Below are positions 46,505 through 55,064 of a stretch of 64,000 nucleotides of DNA, piece by piece (position 1 is the first letter of the stretch; every line of letters begins with the position of its first letter). The notes under the pieces were generated by a model, which was given only the letters and a program-made list of their open reading frames with translations, was not told the DNA's origin and made no database searches. Position numbers and translations under genes: made by a program. The DNA is from DASPSM01 sp963800135 (GTDB lineage: Bacteria > Planctomycetota > Planctomycetia > Planctomycetales > Planctomycetaceae), in the NCBI GenBank assembly GCA_963800135.1, contig CAWCZR010000003.1, positions 124,001 through 188,000 on the forward strand. Reading direction: 5' to 3'.

Positions 46505-46603
46505 TGTAACCCGAGCGGCTCCGCCTCCGCACGGTTCAGATCGACCGTGGCGACACCAATCACTCGAGCCGCGAATTCTTCACCCGGACGATCAGGTCAC
46601 TGC

Positions 46604-47407
46604 TTGACGAACGACGATGAATCATCCCGGACTGGCGGAAACACGCGACTGGCGTCGCTCTTCGAAAGTGTCGCGCGGGTCGCCTGACGGTCGACGCGGC
46701 CGTCGAACAGGCAGCGGGCGAAGTCGCACCGATGACGTTGGCAATCGAGGACGCACACGTCGATCTCGATCGCCGCCGCCGCTGCGGCTTTCCGGAAGTG
46801 GTCTACAGCGAAGGGAAGACAGCGGAGGCCGTCGTCGCCATTTTCGAGGCGCAGTCGCAGCACGGCGAGCGGGGATTTGCCACGCGAGTTTCTCCCGAGC
46901 AAGCGACCGCAGTCATTAGGCGCTTTCCGACGGCGCTGCATAATCCCGTTCGCCCGCACCATTCGTTTGCCCTCGGCGACTCCCAACACGCCCGTCGGCT
47001 CCGTCTTCGTAATCACCGCCGGGACGAGCGATCGGCCGGTCGCCGAAGAGGCGCTCGAAACGCTCCGCTGGATGGGTTGCGGTGTCGATCTGATCGTCGA
47101 TATCGGCGTTGCCGGACCGCAACGTCTGCTCGAGCAAAAGCACCGCTTCGACGCGGCCGACGCGGTGGTCGTCGTCGCGGGTATGGAGGGCGCGCTGCCC
47201 TCGGTCGTCGGCGGATGGGTCGCGTGTCCGGTGATCGCCGTTCCGACCAGCGTCGGCTACGGCGCGAACTTCGGCGGAATCGCCGCGTTGCTCGGCATGT
47301 TGAACAGCTGCGCCTCGAACGTCTGCGTGGTGAACATCGACGCCGGCTTCAAAGGCGGATATCTGGCGGGCGTGATCTCGAAGCGGATGCACGAGCGCCG
47401 CGCGTAA
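46604..47407 (+). CDS. larB: LarB-like carboxylase for nickel-pincer cofactor (two compensating frameshifts)
   Basis: LarB carboxylates and hydrolyses nicotinic acid adenine dinucleotide to start nickel-pincer cofactor synthesis. The pieces are RLASLFESVA, then (one missing G near 46677) GRLTVDAAVEQAAGEV and GFPEVVYSEGKTAEAV, then (one extra C near 46954) TIRLPSATPNTPVGSVFV and ITAGTSDRPVAEEALE. The C-terminal AIR-carboxylase-like core is intact: VVVAGMEGALPSVVGGWV, then AVPTSVGYGANFGGIAALL and MLNSCASN. The minus-one and plus-one shifts cancel, giving 267 residues from a possible TTG start at 46604; the start is uncertain. No larC, larE or larA is nearby. Confidence 0.75.
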
Positions 47408-47684
47408 GCGGTCCACCGAGCAGCGGCTACATCGTCCCTCCAGCACCGGTTGCATCTTGGGTGAGCTCGCGCAAATTGCCCGAAGATTCGCCCCGCGGCG
47501 CGCTGATCTGACTTTTCGCTGTCTCAAAAGCACGGAAACTGCTCACTTCGCGCGCGAAACTTCAATCAAAAACCCGTCAACTGGGCAACCTTGTGGGGGT
47601 CTACGGTGCGCGCGCCCCGTCTCTCATTACAACTGGAAAGTCAGGACGATCTCCCATTGTCCGCAGGTTCTGCGCAATGCGCAC

Positions 47685-47733
47685 GCCGTGGCAAATCGCC
47701 ACCCTCGAAAAAGTCATCGCAGTTTGCCACGGC
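47685..47733. promoter_or_regulatory. 11-bp inverted repeat upstream of the efflux lipoprotein gene
   Basis: GCCGTGGCAAA (47685-47695) and TTTGCCACGGC (47723-47733) are exact complements with a 27-base spacer, ending 46 bases before the start codon. The rest of the 372-base gap from larB shows nothing further. Either an operator or a leader hairpin fits. Confidence 0.5.
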
Positions 47734-47779
47734 AGAGTTCATCAGCAGCGTTCACACGGACTTGTAAGGGAATTGGTCC

Positions 47780-49946
47780 ATGTCGATTCGCCCGTTGCTC
47801 GCCTGTTGCGTCGTCGCGTCGCTAAGCGGGTGCTTGTATCACGCCCGCGAGCGTACCGATGGAACGGTCGCCAGCCTGGTTTCGCATCCTTACGACACCA
47901 TGCCTGCCGGCGCGGCTGCGACGCCTCCGGCCCCTCCGGCCGCGGATGCTCCCGCGTCCACGTCGCCGTCGGGAACGACGCCCGGTGCGACTCCACCGCC
48001 GGGCCCCACAACTCCTTCCACGGATGGAAAGACGTCGAGCACGGGCGGCTCGGGCGCGGCGGGGGCCGGGGTCGACGTGCTGACGTCCAAGTATCTGCAG
48101 GCCTCATACGAAGAAGTTGTTCCCGACCAGGCGCCGAAGAAGTTTGAGCCGAAGATCCCCTCGGACCTCCCCGGGTCCGAAGCCAAAGCGATTGAGCTCC
48201 CCAAGGACCCGGACGACAAAACACACGCGATCGACCTGCTCTTCCCGAAGCTTCCGCCGCTCGCCACCGAACCTGTCGCGCTGCCCAGCCCCGAGGGGCA
48301 CCCCTATACGCTTTCCGAGCTGCAGTTCATTGCGGCGGGGAATAGTCCGGAACTGCGACAAGCGGCTTCCGATGTCGAAGCTGCCCGCGGCAATTTGATC
48401 CAGGCTCGCGCCTATCCCAACCCCACCGTGGGCGTGCAATTGACCCCGTCTAACGACGGCAGCGTCATGAGCACGGACGGACCGTTCATCGACCAGGTCA
48501 TCAAGACCGGCGGCAAGTTGAAGCTTGCCTCGGCCGCGGCCGAGATGGATTTGCAAAACGCCCAGCTGGCGCTGCGCCGGGCGCGCAGCGATCTGGCGAC
48601 TCGCGTCCGTCAGGCCTATTACTCGCTCTTGGTGGCGAAGGAGACGGTCCGCGTGAACCGGGCGCTGGCCCAGTTCACCGACGAAGTTTACATGCTTCAT
48701 GCGGGCCTGCTGCAAGCCGGAAACGCCGCTTCCTACGAACCGATGGCCCTGCGGGCACAGGCGTTCTCGGTCCGCCTCGCGTACGACCAGTCGATCCAGA
48801 CCTATCTCTATGCCTGGAAACAGCTCGTCGCCACGATCAACCAGCGCCAATTGCCGCTGACCCAGGTGGAAGGACGGATCGACGCCGTCATCCCGTATTT
48901 CGACTACGACACGGTGCTCAACTATGTCCTCCGCAATCACACCGACGTGCTCACCGCGCGCAACGTGCTCGACAAGGCCAAGTACCAGCTCAAGCTGTCG
49001 CAAGTCATTCCCGTGCCCGACATGGAAATCAACGTGGCGCTCTTGAAGGATCTCACCGTCGAACCCAAGGGCTTGACGCCAACCGCCACGATCAGCTTCC
49101 CGCTGCCGATTTGGGACCAGAACAAGGGTAACATCATCGCCGCCGAGGCAGCCCTCGTGCGTGCCACCGAAGAATCCCACCGCGTGGGGCTGGCCCTCTC
49201 GCAACCAGCTGGCCACTAACTTCAACGGCTACAAAACGAATCTCCAGGCGCTGGACTACTATCGCAATCACATCCTCCCGGACCAGGTGCGGGCTTATCG
49301 CGGCGTGCTGGAACGGCGTCAGCTTGATCCGAATGCCGCCTTTAGCGACCTGTTCGGCGCCCAGCAGACTCTGGCCGGCTTCGTGACGCAGTACCTCGGC
49401 GTGCTCAACACTCTCTGGACGTCGGCGGTCAACGTGGCCGACATGCTGCAAACGGACGACATTTTCCAGCTGGCCGATCCGCAAGCCGTCCCGTCTCTGC
49501 CGGACCTGGGCGTGCTCTTGCCGTTCCCCTGCTGCCATCCGAGCGCGCCCGGCGAACCGCTCGTGCACTACGATGTGGCATCCAACGCTCCTCGCTCTCT
49601 GGCTGGATCGCCGCCGACAGTCCAACGAGTGGCTGTCGCGGTCCAGCCCGCGGCCGTCCCGCCTGCCACGGTCTCGCATGCCGCTCTCTCGCCCGCCGTG
49701 GCTCCCGCGGCGCAGGCGAACCAGTCTCCGGCGATCCGTTCGCTGGCCAACGGCAGCCCGACCGAAAGCGCCGCCAACTTTGGCGCCCCGCAGCCGGGCC
49801 GTGTCACTCCCGTGGCCGGCGTTGCCCCGACAGCGGGAGTTCCCTCGGTTTCGAGTGCCGCCGGCCATTCGCTCCTGCCCGCTGTGAACGAGACCCCGCT
49901 CAAGGCGCCCGAGCTGCCAGACTCGGAGATCCATACGGCCAATTAA
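47780..49946 (+). CDS. Outer-membrane efflux lipoprotein, TolC/CzcC type (frameshifted)
   Basis: The ATG at 47780 has AAGGGAA upstream. A lipoprotein signal ends in LSGC with Cys18 as the lipid-anchor residue. A Pro/Ser/Gly-rich spacer follows to about residue 100. The outer-membrane-factor domain begins YTLSELQFIAAGNSPELRQA, with paired coiled-coil halves (GKLKLASAAAEMDLQNAQLA; DTVLNYVLRNHTDVLTARNV) and SFPLPIWDQNKGNI. Near 49200 one extra base shifts the frame; the sense resumes NQLATNFNGYKTNLQALDYY and runs to 49946, about 721 residues in all. The last 150 residues are Ala/Pro-rich. With the adaptor and RND pump at 55-61 kb it would complete a metal efflux channel. Confidence 0.82.
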
Positions 49947-50019
49947 GCCTCGTACACCGATTCGTGAACGAGCCTGGGTCTGAATGGACATCGGACAACA
50001 TCTGCCACAGAGGTCGGAC

Positions 50020-51231
50020 ATGATTCCGCAAACTCAAATCCTCGCCAGCTCCAGCCGCCTTCCCGCGCGACGCCCTAGCCAGCGACGCTTGGCCCTTAGC
50101 CCGGCTCAGCGCGGCGGACGATTCCGCGCTCTCGTGCCGCTGGTGGCCCTGGCCGCGCTCGTCGTCCAATCGGGGCGGGCCTCGGCGCAGTTGCCCGTCT
50201 CGATCTTGTCGGCGGACCCCGCGCCGACGGCGGCCGCTCCGACCAATTCGAGCGGAAGCGAAACTCCGTTCTTGAGTGGGCTGCCGCAAAGTCCCAACAT
50301 CCCCGCGTCGCTTTACGCTCCGGCGACGCCGACCTACACGTGCTCGACGCCGGAGTGCCCCTATTTCGACTGTGACCCGAAGCTCGATCCGTTCTGCCTG
50401 CCGCAGCCCGGCTGGGTGGCGGACGTCGAGGTCGACGTCAACCTGCCGCACGTGAGTAATGGAATTCACGACACGGTCACCCTCGGCGGCGTCACGAGCC
50501 AGGTTGCCGTGGGGAACGCGCGGCTCGACTGGACCGGTTCGCCGCTGTTCCAACTCGGCTATCGCCTGCCCGACGGGTTCGGCGAGTTCGATTTCTCCTA
50601 CCGTTTCATTACCTCGCGAGGCACGGGGACGATTGAAGGCCCGGGCTCGGCGCCCGATGGTCCGGCCTCGCTCCTCAGCCGCCTCGACATTCAGGAGGCC
50701 GGCTTTGAGTACGCGAGCAACGAGATCTCGATCTGCGCCTGGTGGATGAAGTGGCATTTAGGCTTGCGAGGCACGGATATCTTCTTCGACTCGACGGCAG
50801 ATGAGAGCAAGGTTGCCGCGGGAGCCCCCGGGGCCAGCGGCATCTACGAGCGCCGCGTGAACAACAACTTCTGGGGCCTCGGCCCGAGCTGGACGCTCGA
50901 TCTGGAACGGCGGATCGGTGATTCGGGATTCACGCTGGTCGGCCGTCTCGACGGTGCGCTCTTCATCGGCGAAGACCGTCAAGGATTCTTCGAGACCGCC
51001 ACCTCTGGAGCCACTGCTCAGACAATTCGGTCCAATCCGCAGCCCGCGCCGACCGCCAACTGGTCGCTGGGCGTCGCCTGGAGACCGCCCAGCTGCCAGG
51101 CCCTCCGCTGCTTCATCGGATATCAGGGCGAGGGGTGGTGGCAGTTCGCCGATTTCCTGGGAGCCTCCAGCGGCTCGGGCGCCCAGATCTACACGGAAGG
51201 CGTGCTGTTCCGCGTGGACTACAACTACTGA
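50020..51231 (+). CDS. Outer-membrane beta-barrel protein of planctomycete type
   Basis: A 403-residue protein from the ATG at 50020 (a GAGGTC ribosome site precedes it; 49984 is an alternative). An Arg-rich N-region and signal helix (ALVPLVALAALVVQSGRASAQ) are followed by a Cys-containing segment (CSTPECPYFDCDPKLDPFC) and then alternating beta-strands with terminal aromatics (FGEFDFSYRF; WTLDLERRI). It ends LFRVDYNY, with a C-terminal aromatic as in outer-membrane barrels. Function unknown; a porin-like or surface role is inferred. A 3'-end remnant of this gene recurs at 54661-54740. Confidence 0.75.
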   Translation: MIPQTQILASSSRLPARRPSQRRLALSPAQRGGRFRALVPLVALAALVVQSGRASAQLPVSILSADPAPTAAAPTNSSGSETPFLSGLPQSPNIPASLYAPATPTYTCSTPECPYFDCDPKLDPFCLPQPGWVADVEVDVNLPHVSNGIHDTVTLGGVTSQVAVGNARLDWTGSPLFQLGYRLPDGFGEFDFSYRFITSRGTGTIEGPGSAPDGPASLLSRLDIQEAGFEYASNEISICAWWMKWHLGLRGTDIFFDSTADESKVAAGAPGASGIYERRVNNNFWGLGPSWTLDLERRIGDSGFTLVGRLDGALFIGEDRQGFFETATSGATAQTIRSNPQPAPTANWSLGVAWRPPSCQALRCFIGYQGEGWWQFADFLGASSGSGAQIYTEGVLFRVDYNY

Positions 51232-51248
51232 TCGCTGCAGTCCCGGTG

Positions 51249-51760
51249 TCCCGTCCCGACGAGCCGGGGAAGGGGGTATTAACAGGAGTTAACGGAGCTA
51301 ACAGAGGGAAGATCCAAGCCATTTCGCTCTAACCTCTGTTGCCTCCTGCTCAAAACTCCTGCTCCTAATTGTCGCCCGCGCGCCCCCCTGTCCAATGCCT
51401 TTCCACCCGCCCGTCTCACTCTTCCCGCGACGCGCCAGGCCCAGGCGAGCCGATCCGCCGCGGCGCTGTCGGGTGCGTCGGTCCTCCCGAGGATTTCTCC
51501 GGGCTTTTCTCGGTGAAACATCGTGTCCCGTCCCGCTCGGAGGGGAGGCTTTCAACCACAAGGCGCGAAGTAGAACCTATTCAGTTAATCCCTACTCAGC
51601 GGATCGGATTTCTTGGTGTTCTTGTGGTGACAAATCTTCGGTCTTGTCCCGCTGGTCTGAATCAATCCCGTCCCGATTGCCGGGCCGGATCGCCGCTAAC
51701 CGGTGGGACTCTCGTCGGTGGGTCCACCCCCCTTATATCAATTGTGAGAGACCCGTCCCG
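51249..51760 (-). repeat. Dispersed reverse copies of the 9-mer GGGACGGGA
   Basis: TCCCGTCCC, the exact complement of the 30.0-30.5 kb motif, occurs at 51249, 51526 and 51666, with a near copy ACCCGTCCC at 51751. The gap from 51232 to 52161 otherwise holds short repeats and hairpins and no supportable gene. Confidence 0.7.
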
Positions 51761-51807
51761 GCGAGACCACTTTAGGCGGACCCGGCGGGACAACTTGTCC
51801 CGCGCGC

Positions 51808-51875
51808 GGGGATCTTTTTCTCTCTCGATTCCCCCTGTGAGAAAAAGGATCCCCATCCCGCCGGGGATCTTTTTT
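51808..51875 (+). terminator. Hairpin cluster with GGGGATCTTTTT repeats
   Basis: GGGGATCTTTTT occurs at 51808 and 51863, and its inverse AAAAAGGATCCCC at 51842. The GATCCCC/GGGGATC stem (51848-51854 with 51863-51869) is followed by six Ts, so it reads as a plus-strand terminator. An alternative stem pairs 51808-51826 with 51838-51854. It lies 0.6 kb after the barrel gene. Confidence 0.6.
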
Positions 51876-52161
51876 GGTCCCCGCGGGCGCGCCGATCAAC
51901 GCTGCGCAAAACCGCTCGCGTCGAGATCCGCTCTCTCCATTCAGCCACAAAACCGAGATTCGTCCAAGACCAGTTTCTGCGGAATCCGGGACTGACGCCG
52001 CCGATTGACTCACAGGAACGAAGCGGGAGCTTCGAGGAGGTGCGGTCCGACGCCTTTTGGGTGCGATGCCCATGGGGCTGCCCGGGCAGGCTACACAGAC
52101 GACTCGAATTCATCCGCAGGAGTGCCATGCATGGCACCCGGGGGGTTTCGATACCAAAAAC

Positions 52162-53211
52162 TTATCGACCAATAAACATAACGTCCAGGAGCTGCGGGCC
52201 GCCGCCCTGGCGACCGCCTTCGCGCGTGATCACGATCACATGATCGGTCTTGTTATCCAGCGTGCAGGTTTTAGCGCGGGCTTTGGTTTTCACAGTCTCT
52301 TCCACCGCAAATTCCGTGGGGCTGTTTTCCTTGATGACGCTCAGCGTGCCGTTGCCGTGCGAACTAAAGGCCTCCATGGTGCGAGGATTGAAAACGGCAC
52401 CGTCGCTGCCGCCGGCCAGAGGCAGGGTGGTGATGATCTTGCCGTCGACCGCACTCAGGATGACACAAGTGGGCGTGCCCTCGCCCCGTCTTCCGCCGCG
52501 ACACATCGCGAAAAGAATGTGGTTCTTGGTGTCGATAGCCAGGCCCGCCGGCCCTTTGCCTTTTTCGCCGAGGTCGAAATGGCCGGTCACCTTGAAGGTT
52601 TTGGCGTCCACCACGGCGATGTGGTGCGCGTTGGCCACGTCAAAATAGAGATGTCCCTCGTCGTCCGTGGCGCCCTGCTCGACGGCCGCATTCTCGCCGT
52701 CGGGGCCGATGGCCTCCACCTTGCCGACGATCGAACCGTCCTTGGAGTCGACCACAAGTAGGTTGGGTTCACGATGACTCAGAAGAAAGAAGCGGTGGGT
52801 CGGGGCGTCGAAGAGATAGCCGTCCGCACCCGGCGCCGGAAGAGTTTTGATCGCTTCGAGCGTCTTCGTGTTGAAAAAAGTCGCGGGATTGCCGGAAACC
52901 AGACCGGTGTGGTTTTCCGGGTCGATCGCGACGCCATGCCCCGACGCGTTGGCCAGGGTGCCCGCGAGCTTGTAGGTATCGAGGTCGAAAACACTGACCG
53001 CATTGCCGCAGGCGACATAAACCCGGCGATTGACGCTGTCCGCAGTAACGTAGTCGATCCGCCCGGCGGCGGGAATCTGCGTGGTGGCAAGTATCTTGTA
53101 GGGCTTGGCCGCGATGTCGTCGGCCGCAACGATGTGGGCGAGGCCGAAACACGTCGACAGGCCGACGGCGGCCGCAAGAAGGGTGCTGCGGTTTTGGGGA
53201 AACTTCTTCAT
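52162..53211 (-). CDS. Secreted YVTN-type beta-propeller protein (second of a pair)
   Basis: A 349-residue exported propeller from the ATG at 53211, with GAGGTACC upstream. A signal peptide (LLAAAVGLSTCFGLAHIVAA) is followed by blades of the YVTN family: RRVYVACGNAVSVFDLDTY, THRFFLLSHREPNLLVVDS, GHLYFDVANAHHIAVVDA, NHILFAMCRGGRRG, and TMEAFSSHGNGTLSV. The C-terminal Arg/Gly stretch (GGRQGGGP) is short. No catalytic motif is visible. It lies 96 bases after the paired gene upstream and probably shares its transcript. Confidence 0.82.
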   Translation of the reverse strand: MKKFPQNRSTLLAAAVGLSTCFGLAHIVAADDIAAKPYKILATTQIPAAGRIDYVTADSVNRRVYVACGNAVSVFDLDTYKLAGTLANASGHGVAIDPENHTGLVSGNPATFFNTKTLEAIKTLPAPGADGYLFDAPTHRFFLLSHREPNLLVVDSKDGSIVGKVEAIGPDGENAAVEQGATDDEGHLYFDVANAHHIAVVDAKTFKVTGHFDLGEKGKGPAGLAIDTKNHILFAMCRGGRRGEGTPTCVILSAVDGKIITTLPLAGGSDGAVFNPRTMEAFSSHGNGTLSVIKENSPTEFAVEETVKTKARAKTCTLDNKTDHVIVITREGGRQGGGPQLLDVMFIGR

Positions 53212-53307
53212 AAGGTACCTCATACCCTGGGTGAATTGGACACACGCACAAGATCGGGCTAATCGCACAATACGACAGAACGCCCGCCGCGTTAATCTCC
53301 CCATCCT

Positions 53308-54336
53308 CTACCTGTCCGAAGACGGGGTCACGACCAGGACCACGAACGGGTTCGGTTTCGGACTGGGTGCGGGAAGAAACACGGAGTGGGTGGTCGGATC
53401 GACGCAGAGAGTTTTGGCACCGTCCCGAGTTTGCAGTGTTTGCACAACCTCGAATTTTCCGGAAGAGTTTTCGTGAGCAACGGTGAGCGAGGCGTCGCGG
53501 CAACTGGCGAAGGCATAACCGTTGTCGAATTGCGTGCCGTCGCAGCCGGCGCCGATCGGCAGGTCGGCGATCACTTTGCCGTCATCCGCGCTCATCACGA
53601 TCAGGTTTTGTGGGTTGCGGCAGCCCACGAATAATCGGCGCTGCTTGGGATCGATTGACAGGCCGACGGGTTTGCCGCCGGGGCGGGTCGACCATTTGTC
53701 GACGACTTGCATTGTTTTAGTGTCGACGACGGCAACCTGATCTTTATCGACCAGGTCAATGTAAAGCTTGCCCTGGCCGTCGGAGGCGAGGTACTCAGGC
53801 TTGCCGCCCAATTGGATTGGGGCGTCCGCCTTACCAGAAGCTGGGTCGACGTCCGCCGAAATCGGGATCGCGACGCTTGCATCGCCGCAGACGACAAACA
53901 CCTTGCGGCTGGCCGGATCGCAGATGATGCCGTCCGCGTCTTCCTCGGCCTTGATCTTGCCCAGCACCGCGCTTGTTTTCAGATCGAAGACAACAACCGC
54001 GGCATCGCTCCCGTCGGAAATGAATCCGCGTCCGGCGCTCGGGACGAGTGCGACACCATGGTTGTGTTTTTGTCCCGGAATGTCACCGACGATTTTGCCG
54101 TTGGTCGCATCGATAACCATCGTATGCGAGCTGCGGGGCAGGTACAGGAGCTTGCGATCCGCGTCGACGGCGACGTAGTCCCAACTTTCGTCGCCACCCA
54201 CCGCCATCGTTTGGGAGACGCGAAACGGCCCCGTCCCTGGCCCCGTCCCCTTGTCTGCGAAGGTCGGCCGTGCTGAAAGCAATGTGATTGCGACGACGAT
54301 CGAGGTGTTTACACAGGCTCGAGTGAACGTGCTCAT
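53308..54336 (-). CDS. Secreted YVTN-type beta-propeller protein (first of a pair)
   Basis: A 342-residue exported propeller from the ATG at 54336. A signal segment (SIVVAITLLSARPTFA) is followed by repeated blades: RKLLYLPRSSHTMVIDATNG, GRGFISDGSDAAVVVFDLKT, RKVFVVCGDASVAIP, GKLYIDLVDKDQVAVVDTKT and RRLFVGCRNPQNLIVMSADD. It resembles its downstream neighbour, so the two probably arose by duplication. Such propellers are often binding scaffolds. The pair is bracketed by the barrel gene and its 3' remnant. Confidence 0.82.
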   Translation of the reverse strand: MSTFTRACVNTSIVVAITLLSARPTFADKGTGPGTGPFRVSQTMAVGGDESWDYVAVDADRKLLYLPRSSHTMVIDATNGKIVGDIPGQKHNHGVALVPSAGRGFISDGSDAAVVVFDLKTSAVLGKIKAEEDADGIICDPASRKVFVVCGDASVAIPISADVDPASGKADAPIQLGGKPEYLASDGQGKLYIDLVDKDQVAVVDTKTMQVVDKWSTRPGGKPVGLSIDPKQRRLFVGCRNPQNLIVMSADDGKVIADLPIGAGCDGTQFDNGYAFASCRDASLTVAHENSSGKFEVVQTLQTRDGAKTLCVDPTTHSVFLPAPSPKPNPFVVLVVTPSSDR

Positions 54337-55064
54337 CGAAAATCCCCGACCTGGCCCGGATGCAAAAAAAAAACGCGCGTGCTCGAACGCCGAATCGCTC
54401 AGATTTGAATAGAATTGGGCATCAGATCGGGGCCGATTGTACTCTCAGTGGGGCGGTCGAACCCGCGAGCCGAACGTAAATTCTGGCTTATTCGGCGCCG
54501 CCGAGCCTGCGTGCGTGGGCCTCGACACGGCCGACGCGCGTCTCGCTGTGCTGCCAAATCACCGCTCGGCCAACCCTCGCACTCTGTGACGACAGGCAGC
54601 AAAGCGGTGTCAAAAAGTGCCAAACGAGCCACGACGAGCCTGAGGATGCAGCGCCACTTCCAGGCCCTACGCTGCTTCAGCGGATGATCAGGGCGAGGGG
54701 TGGTGGCAGTTCGCCGAATTCGTGGGGCCGACAGCGGATCCAACTCCCTGATCGGCCGCAGAAATCGTAAACCCTTGGGGATGCACAAGGTTAAACCTTC
54801 GTCACGACGTGTGCATGGGTTGTTCATAATCTGGTCATTGTGGCCAGACATTTGTGCGAGCGGCCTGATCATTTCGATCCCGCAATGCAGCGCAAATCAT
54901 TATTTCATATTGCTTTGTGATTAGTGACTTTCATCTCATCGCTCCGGCACTTGAAGTGCTTAAAGCCGTTGCGGCTAGGATCTGGCACCTCTGGCTAGAA
55001 CGCGGTTCCAGCGGCTAAGATTTAGCCCGCCGCTACGCGCTTCCTTCGGAGCCCACCACACGCC
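54337..55064. other. 728-base intergenic region with a gene remnant
   Basis: It includes an A-tract near 54364 upstream of the propeller pair and the barrel-gene 3' remnant at 54661-54740. The rest is lower in GC and shows no gene. The promoter for the 55065 gene should lie at its right end. Confidence 0.5.
54661..54740 (+). pseudogene. Remnant of the 3' end of the outer-membrane barrel gene
   Basis: The first 60 bases match 51097-51155 in the intact gene with three substitutions and one inserted base (CAGGCCCT, then GCTGCTTCA, CAGGGCGAGGGGTGGTGGCA and GTTCGCCGA). After that similarity decays. The insertion breaks the frame. Confidence 0.85.
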
